Source: Heliophilum fasciatum
GTDB taxonomy: Bacteria; Bacillota; Desulfitobacteriia; Heliobacteriales; Heliobacteriaceae
Direction of reading: 5' to 3'
NCBI RefSeq assembly: GCF_004341395.1
Contig: NZ_SLXT01000024.1
Span: 1-42,986, forward strand
DNA length: 42,986 nucleotides
Part shown: positions 25,602-34,227 of the stretch, one piece after another
Position numbering within the stretch: position 1 is the first letter of the stretch
Layout of the letters: each line of letters starts with the position of its first letter
Position numbers and translations under genes: made by a program
The notes under the pieces: generated by a model
Seen by the model: the letters and a program-made list of their open reading frames with translations, nothing else
The model's database searches: none
What the model was told of the DNA's origin: nothing

Positions 25602-25748
25602 CGTTTTCATCCTCAAGGATAATAGATAATAGACAGGCCTGATTAGGTCTGTCACTTATATTTTATTATTCCATAAGGAAAGTATAAAAACCTTTTTCTC
25701 TAAAAAAAAGCCTGAGATAAAAAGCACATATCACCGCCTGACAATACA

Positions 25749-25775
25749 GAAGGGAAACCCCCACGGTTTCCCTTC
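25749..25775 (-). terminator. Terminator after the EF-G-like gene
   Basis: Arms GAAGGGAAACC and GGTTTCCCTTC with a five-base loop lie six bases past the EF-G-like stop codon. The following T content is moderate, so termination may be partial. Confidence 0.7.
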
Positions 25776-25780
25776 AAAAT

Positions 25781-27787
25781 TTATTTCTTTGCCGCTTCCA
25801 TTACTGCTTGCGCTAAGCGTGGTGGCAATTCTTGATAGGAGTGAAAAGAAGATTTTACTTTCCCACGCCCGTGTGTACTTGCTTGGAGCTGAATGGGAAA
25901 CTGGATGAGTTCTTGTAACGGAACTAAGGCTTGCACAATTTGACGGTCATTGATCATTTCGCTACCGAGAACACGTCCACGTCGCCCATTAAGATCGCCG
26001 AGAATATCACCAAGATATTTTTCGGGTATATCAATTTCTACATTCATGACCGGTTCCAGTAAGTAGGGATCCGCCATTTCCATGCACTTGCGAAAAGCAA
26101 GATGGGCAGCAAGTTTAAAGGCCAATTCCGATGAGTCTACCGGATGATAGGAGCCATCGGATAAATTGATCTTGATATTGGTTACCGGATAACCTGCTAA
26201 AATCCCCTCTTGCAGTGATTCGCGAACCCCTTTTTCTACGGCCGGGATGTAGTTGCGCGGTACAACACCACCAAAAATGGTCTCGATAAATTCGAACTCA
26301 CCATCATGCTTCGGTTCCATCGTTAACCAGACATGACCATACTGTCCGTGACCGCCGGTTTGCTTTTTATGCTTGCCTTCTGCCTTAGCTGATTTTCGTA
26401 CACTTTCACGATAGGCAATCTTGGGCCAACTGGTCGTTACATGAGTCGCATATTTTCGCTGTAGGCGTTCGACAAGCACCTCAATATGCAATGGTCCCAT
26501 TGCGGTTAACAAAGTTTCTTTCGTTTCCAGGTTGCGCGTGATGGTAATGCAAGGTTCCTCTTCCTGAAGTCGTTGCAAACTCACGCCAAGTTTATCTTCA
26601 TCAGCTTTGCTCGCAGCATGAATGGCCATCGCTAAGGTAGGTTTTTCAAAAACTAATGGTTCTAACGGTTCTTGCGGTGTGGTTTTAACCGTTATGGTAT
26701 CGCCGGTATGGGTATGTTGTAATTTGACCAGGGCGATGATTTCTCCTGGACCGGCCATCGTAAGATGGTGCTGATTTTTTCCCAGCATCTTAAGTGGCGG
26801 GGCGGGCTTTTCTTCTTTTTGGACCGATACATTGAACAGTGGTGTATCGCTCTTCAAGGTTCCCTGATAAATGCGTGCAAAATGAACTTTACCTAAGTAA
26901 GGGTCAATAACGGTTTTAAATACTTGCGCTTGTAATGGTGCTTGCTCGTTGGCTTGATTCGGTTCCGGAAACAGTTCGACAAAACGATCAAGTAAATATT
27001 TTACCGTTGCATCGGAGGTGACTGCTCCTGCAAAAACCGGGATAATCGTGCGCGCTTGAATGGCCTTAGCTAAGGCGGCTCGAATCTCCGACCCAGTAAT
27101 CGTTTCTCCATCTAAATAGCGCATCATCAATTCTTCATCGATCTCCACGACCGCTTCGGTAAGGCGTTCACGCCATGTTTGAATCAGATCTGCTTCTGCT
27201 TTGCTCGGACTAGGCATATCTTTGAGCTGAGGGCTAGCAGGATAAAAAGTGTCATCGAGGATGTCAACAATCCCCTGCCACTGTGATGCAGTTCCAACGG
27301 GCCACACCAATGGGAGTACACGATCACCGGCCATAGCGCGCAGTTGCTCAAGCGTTTGTGCAAAGTTCGCGTTTTCTCGATCTAATTTATTTACATAGAA
27401 AGCAGCTGTTTTTGATGCTTGTTGGCTCATCTGCCATGCCACTTCTGTCTGTACTTGGACGCCACTGACGGCACAGGTGAGGATCAAGACAGTTTCAACA
27501 GCAGATACAGCACCGATTACTTCGCCGATAAAATCGCTGTAACCCGGCGTGTCAATGATGTTCAGTTGAACGTCTTGCCATCGCAGGGGAGCAAAGGCAG
27601 CTTGAATGCTGACTTTGCGTTTGATCTCTTCCGGAAGATAATCGGTCGTTGTGTTACCATCCTCAACTCTGCCTTTGCGTGTAATCAGCCCGGCATTACA
27701 CAGCATGGATTCTACCAATGAAGTTTTACCTACGCCAGTATGAGCCAGCACTGCGATATTGCGGATGGAAGTTGCTGATGATGTCAA
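25781..27787 (-). CDS. Elongation factor G-like GTPase
   Basis: The 668-residue protein has the five-domain EF-G layout. G1 is AHTGVGKTS at about 15-23, G3 DTPGYSDF near 80, G4 NKLDREN near 134, a domain 2 with GTLKSDTPLFN, and domain 4 with GGHGQYGHVWLTMEP. It belongs to the EF-G-like group (TIGR-type 'EF-G-like protein') that accompanies, but does not replace, the main fusA; its task may be ribosome recycling or stress translation, as reported for some EF-G2 proteins. I chose the TTG at 27787 because AAAGGAGGG lies seven bases before it; the frame runs on to 27823. No rpsL/rpsG/tuf neighbours, as expected for the paralogue. Confidence 0.85.
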   Translation of the reverse strand: MTSSATSIRNIAVLAHTGVGKTSLVESMLCNAGLITRKGRVEDGNTTTDYLPEEIKRKVSIQAAFAPLRWQDVQLNIIDTPGYSDFIGEVIGAVSAVETVLILTCAVSGVQVQTEVAWQMSQQASKTAAFYVNKLDRENANFAQTLEQLRAMAGDRVLPLVWPVGTASQWQGIVDILDDTFYPASPQLKDMPSPSKAEADLIQTWRERLTEAVVEIDEELMMRYLDGETITGSEIRAALAKAIQARTIIPVFAGAVTSDATVKYLLDRFVELFPEPNQANEQAPLQAQVFKTVIDPYLGKVHFARIYQGTLKSDTPLFNVSVQKEEKPAPPLKMLGKNQHHLTMAGPGEIIALVKLQHTHTGDTITVKTTPQEPLEPLVFEKPTLAMAIHAASKADEDKLGVSLQRLQEEEPCITITRNLETKETLLTAMGPLHIEVLVERLQRKYATHVTTSWPKIAYRESVRKSAKAEGKHKKQTGGHGQYGHVWLTMEPKHDGEFEFIETIFGGVVPRNYIPAVEKGVRESLQEGILAGYPVTNIKINLSDGSYHPVDSSELAFKLAAHLAFRKCMEMADPYLLEPVMNVEIDIPEKYLGDILGDLNGRRGRVLGSEMINDRQIVQALVPLQELIQFPIQLQASTHGRGKVKSSFHSYQELPPRLAQAVMEAAKK

Positions 27788-27900
27788 ATTGAACCCTCCT
27801 TTGTTTGTGAAAATTCGAATCAAAGTATTAATTATACGTAAAGGGCGGAACTCCTTTTTATCTGAGAGTTTGCTTCAAGACTTTTACTGAAGAGGTGCGT

Positions 27901-29472
27901 ATGGCTACAACCTTAGCTTATGGCACGGTCATTCTCTTTATTGCTACGATACTCAATCGCGGCATGGCTTTTTACAACCAAATTGCCTTGATGAAGTATG
28001 TCGGGGCCGAGTCAATTGGTTTATTTCAAATGGTCTATCCTATGTATCTTTTTTTTCTGGTCGTAGCTACCGCCGGGTTACCCTTCGCATTAACCAAACG
28101 TATTGCCGAAGAATCAGCTCATAGCCAATGGGGTAATGTACGTCGATTAATGAAAGTAAGCACCTTAGTGATGGCTACGTGTGGGGTACTGGTCACGATG
28201 GGTGCTGTACTGATCATTCCTTACCTTTTTCCGACTTGGATTGTTGACGTTCGTGCTGAAGCTGCTTTATGGGCTTTGCTCCCGAGTATTTTGATTGTTT
28301 GTGCTTCGTCAGCCGTACGTAGTCTCTGCCAGGGTTTACAATCGATGGAGCCCAGTGCTTTTGGTTCTCTGGCCGAACAAGTGGTGCGAATCGCTTCAGG
28401 TCTTTGGTTAGCCCTTTGGTTATTGCCCCGCGGACCGGCGTGGGCGGCAGCAGGTATTGCTTTGGGGATTACTTTTGGTGAGTTCATGGGCCTAATCGTC
28501 ATTACGTTGCTTTCCGGTCCCTTCCTCTTTCAACGGCTTGCGGCCTTTTGGCGTGGTTTTCGGATGCCCACTTCCCTAAGTCACCGCGCCGCCTGGTGTA
28601 CGCTTTGGCCCTTGGCTTATCCGATTGCCCTGTCTCGGATGGTTCTTTGTCTGATGTTCGCCGTCGATGCTGTACTGATTCCGCGCGTTCTCCAAGAGTC
28701 AGGGCTTACCCAAGCAGAAGCAACATCGGCCTTTGGTCGTTTTAACGGGGCCGCTGCACCGTTGATTTCGATTCCGACCGTCTTTACCATTCCTCTTTCG
28801 ATCAGTTTAATTCCGAGTATTTCCGAAAATTATGTACTTAATCAAATGGAAACAGTGAAGCATCGTACCTTAAAAGCGATTCGTTTTACAGCGATCATCG
28901 GTTGGCCAATGGTCATCATGCTTTTTCTTCTTGGTGACGAGTTGTGTCGACGCATATTTGGCATTACCGATCTTGGTTCAGCTCTTTCCATCTTGGCTTT
29001 TGGTGCACTTTTCTTGTATATTCAACAAACAACCACAAGTATTCTTCAAGGAATTGGACGGGTGCTATTTCCTCTGGCTGTAACTACAGTCGCTTTTTTC
29101 TTACGAATATTTATTTTTATTTATGTTGCTTCCTTGCCCCAGTTTCGTTTAGACGGCATTGCTTGGGCCTATACGGTCAGCAATGGAATTACGGCAATCT
29201 TACACCTTCTCTGGTTTCGTTATCGTTTACACTGGTCATGGAAAGCATTGCTTCCTGCGGTAACACCGGCTTTAGGTGCAGTTGCCTTTATCATCGTTTT
29301 CTTTTTATCAAGTACGTTTTTTAGCAGCAATTCTTTGGTATCTTTAATGGCATCATGCTTATTAGGCTTGTTGGCATATCTGTTAATGCTTCCTTGGCTC
29401 GGTTGTTTGAGTATCGATGATCTTCGCTCTTTCCCGGGTTATCATCGCTTTCGCAAGTATTTCCCTTTTTAG
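27901..29472 (+). CDS. SpoVB-like lipid II/polysaccharide flippase
   Basis: The 523-residue protein is a member of the MVF/MATE-like flippases, with about 14 membrane helices. Typical motifs are LNRGMAFYNQIALMKYVGAE and LFQMVYPMY at the start and PFALTKRIAEES near residue 62. SpoVB in Bacillus moves cell-wall precursors for the spore cortex; other paralogues (YkvU, YtgP/MurJ) act in growth. The sequence alone does not separate these. It begins at ATG 27901 with AGAGG before it and runs away from the EF-G-like gene. A strong terminator follows. Confidence 0.82.
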   Translation: MATTLAYGTVILFIATILNRGMAFYNQIALMKYVGAESIGLFQMVYPMYLFFLVVATAGLPFALTKRIAEESAHSQWGNVRRLMKVSTLVMATCGVLVTMGAVLIIPYLFPTWIVDVRAEAALWALLPSILIVCASSAVRSLCQGLQSMEPSAFGSLAEQVVRIASGLWLALWLLPRGPAWAAAGIALGITFGEFMGLIVITLLSGPFLFQRLAAFWRGFRMPTSLSHRAAWCTLWPLAYPIALSRMVLCLMFAVDAVLIPRVLQESGLTQAEATSAFGRFNGAAAPLISIPTVFTIPLSISLIPSISENYVLNQMETVKHRTLKAIRFTAIIGWPMVIMLFLLGDELCRRIFGITDLGSALSILAFGALFLYIQQTTTSILQGIGRVLFPLAVTTVAFFLRIFIFIYVASLPQFRLDGIAWAYTVSNGITAILHLLWFRYRLHWSWKALLPAVTPALGAVAFIIVFFLSSTFFSSNSLVSLMASCLLGLLAYLLMLPWLGCLSIDDLRSFPGYHRFRKYFPF

Positions 29473-29494
29473 TCCATCTCTTCCGGTAATGTAA

Positions 29495-29539
29495 GGGCAC
29501 ACAAAAAGGAAGGCTGTTAACCTTCCTTTTTGTGTGCCC
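29495..29539. terminator. Bidirectional terminator inside the surE end
   Basis: Perfect 19-base arms GGGCACACAAAAAGGAAGG and its complement enclose seven bases. It ends both the spoVB-like gene (+) and surE (-). The right half lies within surE, coding its last residues GAHKKEG. Confidence 0.85.
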
Positions 29540-30323
29540 CAACATATGCTTGCCAAGCTACAGTTTGTTTCTGTAACCATGCAGCAACATCTGTAATTTT
29601 AGGTTCATCGGTAAGATCAAAATGTAACGGTGTCACTGAAATATAAGAATCAGCCACAGCAGCGATGTCCGTTCCTTCCCCGGCTACTACATCTTCCACT
29701 TCGCCGGCAATCCAGTAGTAAGATTTGCCGCGTGGATCGATTCTTTTTTCAAGTATATTCCGGTACCGCCGTTGTCCCAAACGAGTAACACGGATTCCTT
29801 TAATCAACTCATGAGAGCATACCGGAACATTGATGTTCAACAGGGTATGGGGCTCAACCGTATCGGCCAATAATTGTTGGGTAATAAAGCAACATGTCTT
29901 TGCAGCCCACTGATAATCTAAAGAATCATGTCCAGCCATGGAGATGGCAATGGCCGGGACCCCATAAATTACGCTTTCTACTGCTGCAGAAACGGTACCG
30001 GAATAAAGAACATCAGTGGCTAAATTGGGGCCACGATTAATACCGGAGATCACCAGATCTGGCGGTTCCGTCAAGATGGCTTCGAAAGCAAGTTTAATGC
30101 AATCAGCAGGTGTACCGTTAACGGACCAAGCTTGCACTTCTCCTTCATACTGTTTTAACGACTCTACACGCAACGGCTTATGCACGGTAATGCCATGACC
30201 GGTAGCACTGCGCTCTTCGTCCGGCGCAACTGCGATTAAATCACCTTGCCCGGCAAAAGCTTGCCATAAAGCGCGAATCCCCGGTGCATGAATACCATCA
30301 TCATTGGTAAATAGGATACGCAA
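29517..30323 (-). CDS. surE: 5'/3'-nucleotidase SurE
   Basis: SurE removes phosphate from nucleoside monophosphates and helps stationary-phase survival. From the TTG at 30321-30323 (GGGGGA seven bases upstream) it has 268 residues and starts with the conserved RILFTNDDGIHAPGI. The metal ligands are D8, D9, S39 (in ERSATG) and the asparagine in SGINRGPNLA, and SGTVSAAVES is the family motif. The frame continues upstream to 30527 without support. It follows the zinc-ribbon gene by about 11 bases, so the two are cotranscribed. Its C-terminal codons lie in a terminator hairpin. Confidence 0.9.
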   Translation of the reverse strand: MRILFTNDDGIHAPGIRALWQAFAGQGDLIAVAPDEERSATGHGITVHKPLRVESLKQYEGEVQAWSVNGTPADCIKLAFEAILTEPPDLVISGINRGPNLATDVLYSGTVSAAVESVIYGVPAIAISMAGHDSLDYQWAAKTCCFITQQLLADTVEPHTLLNINVPVCSHELIKGIRVTRLGQRRYRNILEKRIDPRGKSYYWIAGEVEDVVAGEGTDIAAVADSYISVTPLHFDLTDEPKITDVAAWLQKQTVAWQAYVGAHKKEG

Positions 30324-30334
30324 TTTTGTTCCCC

Positions 30335-30517
30335 CTATCGCTTTCGCTCCTTCAGCGGTCGCTGCGAAAGCCAAATCTGACCTGACGGATTCAATGAATA
30401 AATGGCACGACAACGGGGACATTGGAGAATCTGCCATTGTCCCCGTGTCATTAATGTATTCCATTGGTCGGGTCGTAAGTCCAAATAACATTGCCAACAA
30501 AATAACGGACAACTCAT
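30335..30517 (-). CDS. Small zinc-ribbon protein
   Basis: The 60-residue product starts at ATG 30515-30517, with GGTGGA upstream, and reads MSCPLFCWQCYLDLRPDQW then LQCPRCRAIYSL. The pairs C-W-Q-C and C-P-R-C are spaced for one zinc ribbon. There is no other motif; such small ribbons bind nucleic acid or protein partners. It lies directly upstream of surE, with its stop next to the surE ribosome binding site, so the pair is coupled. Family not recognised. Confidence 0.6.
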   Translation of the reverse strand: MSCPLFCWQCYLDLRPDQWNTLMTRGQWQILQCPRCRAIYSLNPSGQIWLSQRPLKERKR

Positions 30518-30598
30518 GTATATCCACCGCCCCAAGAAAAAAATGGGAACTTACTTTAGTTTATACAGAACGTTGTCGATTGTCCGTTATTTTGATAA

Positions 30599-31168
30599 TT
30601 ATGGCAGTTTTCCTGTGTTGAGCAAAGCAATGGCTTCACTGCGCGTCGCCTTATTCTTCTGAAAAATACCACGAACAGCGGAAGTGACTGTTCGTGAACC
30701 CGGTTTTTTTACGCCGCGCATCGTCATGCACATATGCTCCGCTTCAATGACCACCAAGACCCCTTGCGGCTCAAGCACATCCATCAAAGAATTGGCAATT
30801 TGTGCAGTAAGACGTTCTTGCAATTGGGGACGTTTGGCAAAGCCTTCAACAGTCCGGGCAATTTTACTGAGCCCTGTAATTCGACCGGCTTGGGGAATGT
30901 AAGCAATATGGGCCACTCCGTAAAAGGGCAACAGATGGTGTTCACACATCGAATAAAGAGGAATATCTTTGACCATTACCATCTCTTCATGTTCTTCATT
31001 AAACATCACATGAAGATGACGTGACGGATCTTCTTCAATCCCGCCTAAAATTTCCTGATACATACGCGCTACACGTTTCGGAGTATCAAGTAATCCTTCA
31101 CGTTGCGGATCTTCGCCAATTGCTTCTAAAATCATCGTCACAGCTTGTTCGATTTTTTTGAGATCCAT
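30599..31168 (-). CDS. folE: GTP cyclohydrolase I (FolE)
   Basis: FolE converts GTP to dihydroneopterin triphosphate, the first step of folate and of 7-deazaguanine (queuosine) synthesis. The 189-residue protein is of normal length and has the zinc ligands C75 and H78 in [13 protein letters not shown] and C147 in [11 protein letters not shown], plus the motif [27 protein letters not shown] lies just before the ATG. It is the last gene of the DUF366-queE-folE operon, 19 bases from queE, so here it probably supplies the queuosine pathway as well as folate. Confidence 0.95.
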   Translation of the reverse strand: MDLKKIEQAVTMILEAIGEDPQREGLLDTPKRVARMYQEILGGIEEDPSRHLHVMFNEEHEEMVMVKDIPLYSMCEHHLLPFYGVAHIAYIPQAGRITGLSKIARTVEGFAKRPQLQERLTAQIANSLMDVLEPQGVLVVIEAEHMCMTMRGVKKPGSRTVTSAVRGIFQKNKATRSEAIALLNTGKLP

Positions 31169-31187
31169 AGACTGTATCTCCCCTCCA

Positions 31188-31937
31188 TTATAAAATTTCC
31201 AGCCATTTATGAGTTTGCGGAATCACACGCACATCCTGGTGCCACACCATAGCGGCATCCTGAAATTCAAGCAACCGGTTCCCAGGTACTAGCGGTATCC
31301 CTCGCTTATCGCTAACAGGCTGCAAAATTAAGGGATAATGAGATGCTTCTGCTTTGACCAACCGAGCAGCTTGTTCAATATCGTCATGAGTTGTACTTGG
31401 CAAGACAACCGTTTTGACATAGCCTGGCTTTTGGGCGGCCACACGCAGAAAGCGACTATGGTATTCCCAAAGTAGTCCGGTACAGTGTGAGGGCATTTTA
31501 AGATCCATACTTATAAAGTCGATTACAGGTAACACTTCTTTTAAGGCATCTACAAGCGTTCCATTGGTCTCCAAATAAAAAAGGGGACGTTCTGCACCAA
31601 GTACATCGGCTAATTCACGAATGAAGGGAACATGAAGCAACGGTTCACCGCCGGTTAAGCTGATTGAATGTAGCGAGCGGTTTAGTAAAGGACGAATCTG
31701 GGCCGCCAGGTGAGTTACTGAAAGTGGATTCGGAAGATAATCGAAAACAGCGCTACCCGGTTGTCGCTCGATTTGGCATGGCCCTGGTTGCTCACTTTGA
31801 CTGGCCGGGGTATCACAGTAACTACAGTGAAGATTGCAACCGAAAAAACGCAAAAATAACTGACGATGGCCTACCCAAGGACCTTCACCCTGCGCAGAAA
31901 CCATGATATCCATAATTTGTGCTTTTATCTCTGACAA
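31188..31937 (-). CDS. queE: 7-carboxy-7-deazaguanine synthase (QueE)
   Basis: QueE is a radical SAM enzyme that contracts 6-carboxy-tetrahydropterin to 7-carboxy-7-deazaguanine for queuosine. The 249-residue protein has the cluster motif C34-x3-C38-x2-C41 in [14 protein letters not shown], the substrate region [13 protein letters not shown] before it, the SAM-binding SLTGGEPLL near 95 and YLETNGTL near 119. Its start lies one base after the end of the DUF366 gene and it precedes folE. No queD or queC is seen beside it, which is unusual for this pathway cluster. Confidence 0.9.
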   Translation of the reverse strand: MSEIKAQIMDIMVSAQGEGPWVGHRQLFLRFFGCNLHCSYCDTPASQSEQPGPCQIERQPGSAVFDYLPNPLSVTHLAAQIRPLLNRSLHSISLTGGEPLLHVPFIRELADVLGAERPLFYLETNGTLVDALKEVLPVIDFISMDLKMPSHCTGLLWEYHSRFLRVAAQKPGYVKTVVLPSTTHDDIEQAARLVKAEASHYPLILQPVSDKRGIPLVPGNRLLEFQDAAMVWHQDVRVIPQTHKWLEIL

Positions 31938-31938
31938 A

Positions 31939-32499
31939 TCAATTTACTCCTCGCACTTTACACCGGGCTAGATAGATATCGGTCGACTCAGCAACATACT
32001 GTTCCATTACACGACGGGCAAAAGCTTCGGGATTTTTTTCGCCCAATTGACTTAATGACGCTGTAGGTACCGGCGTTCCCTCCGTTTGAACGTTCAAACC
32101 AACATGGATCATGGTCGATACGGGTGTCCTCGTGGCGATGGAAACAGAAAGCTTTTTATCGATGAGATAGAGATCATCACCGCTACGAATCAATGAACTA
32201 CTGTAAACTTCTTCGAGATCTTCTTTAATAATGGTCATGAATAAACGTTGTCGTAAGACAGTCTTTTCTAAATCCATATCAAAATGCTCGACAATAAAAT
32301 GCAACATTTCCGGACTGTAAATGGTATCCCCTTTCAAAACGTCTTCGAGATCAACCATTGTACGAAGACCGACCTTACAAGGACCGCGAAAGGCAACAAT
32401 GCTGTCTCCCATGATTTGAAAGGTTCGATACGCCCATAATGAAGCGAGTTGTGTTCCATCGTATCCCATCAATTCGGGATGAAAATATTTTTTGATCAT
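31939..32499 (-). CDS. DUF366 protein
   Basis: The 186-residue protein matches the DUF366 layout: MIKKYFHPELMGYDGTQLAS, IVAFRGPCKVGLRTMVDLED, then HFIVEHFDMDLEKTVLRQRL and LYLIDKKLSVSIATRTP with HVGLNV. It is soluble, of a family found in archaea and bacteria with no assigned reaction. The start ATG at 32499 follows AAGGGG. It is the first gene of an operon with queE (one-base gap) and folE, which suggests a role in pterin or 7-deazaguanine chemistry, perhaps in place of a step whose gene is not seen here. That role is inference. Confidence 0.82.
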   Translation of the reverse strand: MIKKYFHPELMGYDGTQLASLWAYRTFQIMGDSIVAFRGPCKVGLRTMVDLEDVLKGDTIYSPEMLHFIVEHFDMDLEKTVLRQRLFMTIIKEDLEEVYSSSLIRSGDDLYLIDKKLSVSIATRTPVSTMIHVGLNVQTEGTPVPTASLSQLGEKNPEAFARRVMEQYVAESTDIYLARCKVRGVN

Positions 32500-32525
32500 G
32501 AGGGGACCCCTTTCTGGAATCTATG

Positions 32526-32555
32526 TTGATATTTTATCATTAAACCAAGTATAAA
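32526..32555 (+). promoter_or_regulatory. Sigma-A-type promoter for the DUF2225 gene
   Basis: TTGATA at 32526-32531 and TATAAA at 32550-32555 are 18 bases apart and lie 88 bases upstream of the DUF2225 start. It is the only convincing promoter between these divergent genes on this strand. Confidence 0.55.
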
Positions 32556-32643
32556 GGGAAACCATGCAGAAGGAAAAAGAAAAAACGAAACGAAAGAAGA
32601 TCATCAACAAAGCAATGTTCATGCTCTTTAAGGATGTGTTGAA

Positions 32644-33723
32644 ATGGCTACACCAAATCCACTTTTTGCGCAAACCAAAGAATGTCCTCTCTGTGGACAG
32701 TCATTTTCGATTACTCGGATTCGCAGTTCTGCAGTTCGCGTCCAGGAACGGCGCCCAGACTTTCAGGTCATATATCAAGGCGTTAATCCCGTCCATTATC
32801 AAGTATGGGTTTGTCCGGCTTGTCATTATGCTAATTTAGATCGTGATTTTGATCAACCCCGCCGAGCTTCTCAGTTGCTTGGGGAGTTAAAAAGCCGCTA
32901 TCGCGAAGAGCCTGACTTTCAAGGTGAGCGTAGTTTGCCGACAGTTCTTCGTGCTTATCAACTGGCCATTCAGACGGCACTTTTATCGGAAGCATCAAAC
33001 GGGGTCAAAGGATCCCTTTTCTTAAGAGGCGCTTGGGTTGCTGAAGAAAGTGGTCAACATGCGCTGGCTCGACACTATGTGGACCAAGCGAGGCAGTTTT
33101 ATGAGCAGTCTTTTGCCTCCGATCGGGATCCCGGAAAATTATCAGGTCCGTCTTTGCTTTATTTAATCGGGGAACTGAACCGCCAGTGTAGTCGCTACAC
33201 TGAGGCGATACAGTGGTTTTCACGAGCTGCCCAACATCGTGATATGCGACGCGAACCGGAAATTGATCGTTTATTACGTCGCCAATGGGATTTAACGAAG
33301 GAACAAATGGCTGACGGCAATACAAAGACAACAGTTCCCTCAAAAACCGCGGTCAGTGCTGTCGCTTCAACATCTGCCAGTACAGTAACTACTACTTCAT
33401 CTTCACCTGATGCCACATCCGCTCTGCTTACTTCCAATCGCAACCCGGTACCAGAAGCAACATTGGAAGCCAAACCATCTTCTTCAGCCAAAGTACAAGC
33501 TAAAGAGCCATCGAAAAGCCTAACGATAAAACTTACGGAAGAACAATATAAATGGCTGGTCGAAGTTACCCGAGTAGCACTGCGTCAAGGAAAGATGATG
33601 ACACCGGACGCCGTCATCCGCGCAATGATTGATGCTGCCAACGAAACATCTCCACCGTTAACCGGCTTTGATTCAGAACAAACGCTTAAAACGATTTTTA
33701 CTCGTCTCTGGACTCATTGCTAA
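32644..33723 (+). CDS. DUF2225 protein with zinc-binding head
   Basis: The 359-residue protein starts with the DUF2225 region: two C-x2-C pairs (ECPLCGQSF near 14-21 and WVCPACHYANL near 55-65) that should bind zinc, then helical TPR-like repeats to about residue 215 (ARHYVDQARQFYEQSF, YTEAIQWFSRAAQH). A Ser/Thr/Ala-rich linker covers about 225-290 and a short C-terminal domain follows (LTIKLTEEQYKWLVEVTRVA). DUF2225 proteins occur in sporulating Clostridia and Bacilli; the function is unknown. AAGGATG lies eleven bases before the ATG. The terminator after it is shared with fur. Confidence 0.85.
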   Translation: MATPNPLFAQTKECPLCGQSFSITRIRSSAVRVQERRPDFQVIYQGVNPVHYQVWVCPACHYANLDRDFDQPRRASQLLGELKSRYREEPDFQGERSLPTVLRAYQLAIQTALLSEASNGVKGSLFLRGAWVAEESGQHALARHYVDQARQFYEQSFASDRDPGKLSGPSLLYLIGELNRQCSRYTEAIQWFSRAAQHRDMRREPEIDRLLRRQWDLTKEQMADGNTKTTVPSKTAVSAVASTSASTVTTTSSSPDATSALLTSNRNPVPEATLEAKPSSSAKVQAKEPSKSLTIKLTEEQYKWLVEVTRVALRQGKMMTPDAVIRAMIDAANETSPPLTGFDSEQTLKTIFTRLWTHC

Positions 33724-33725
33724 AG

Positions 33726-33754
33726 AAAAAACCCGGGCTACACCCGGGTTTTTT
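33726..33754. terminator. Bidirectional terminator between DUF2225 and fur
   Basis: AAAAAACCCGGG and CCCGGGTTTTTT surround a five-base loop, with T runs on both strands. It lies two bases after the DUF2225 stop and partly within the end of the fur-family gene. Confidence 0.92.
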
Positions 33755-34184
33755 CTTTTTGACAAGCTTGGCAAATCCCATAGAACTTCAGATGATGGTT
33801 AAGAATTTGAAAGCCATTTTTTTCGTGAATCACTTGTTCTAAGGAATCCAGCATATCATCTTCAAATTCTATTACTTTGGCACAATCGGTACAAATGAGA
33901 TGGTGGTGATGGTGCGTCTTTTGATTGGCAAATTCATAGCGTAATCGCCCATCGCCAAAGTCCAATTTATGAAGGATCTCCAGTTCCGCTAATAACTCAA
34001 GCGTGCGATAGACAGTAGCCAGTCCAATTTCAGGGTGCTTTTGTTTAACAATCCCATAAATATCTTCAGCGCTCAGATGACTGTCAGCATGCATGATGAA
34101 GGCTTTAATGACATTCTTACGTTGATTCGTTAATTTATAATCATTTTTCTGCAGTTGATCACACAAGTCTTCAAAACGATCCAT
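33738..34184 (-). CDS. fur: Fur-family metalloregulator
   Basis: The 148-residue protein has the Fur fold: a winged helix (LTNQRKNVIKAFIMHADSHL, GLATVYRTLELLAELEI) that contacts DNA through TVYRTL, then a dimer domain with a metal site (THHHHHLICTDCAKVIEF) and the structural zinc pairs C-T-D-C and C-Q-A-C. It could sense iron, peroxide or zinc; the sequence does not settle which of Fur, PerR or Zur it is. ATG 34182-34184 lies six bases after GGGAG. Its neighbours give no target. The last codons overlap the shared terminator. Confidence 0.88.
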   Translation of the reverse strand: MDRFEDLCDQLQKNDYKLTNQRKNVIKAFIMHADSHLSAEDIYGIVKQKHPEIGLATVYRTLELLAELEILHKLDFGDGRLRYEFANQKTHHHHHLICTDCAKVIEFEDDMLDSLEQVIHEKNGFQILNHHLKFYGICQACQKEKTRV

Positions 34185-34227
34185 CAAGAACTCCCTACCT
34201 CACCTACGTTTCAATTCTCTTATTCCG

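Noticed and set aside
28944-29324. Plus-strand frame of 126 codons within the spoVB-like gene
   Set aside because: Shifted shadow of a hydrophobic membrane protein; composition rich in Ser, Trp, Cys and Tyr without motif.
32564-32839. Plus-strand frame of 91 codons before and within the DUF2225 gene
   Set aside because: It overlaps the conserved zinc-binding start of DUF2225 in another frame, and its own part is a low-complexity Lys/Glu run.
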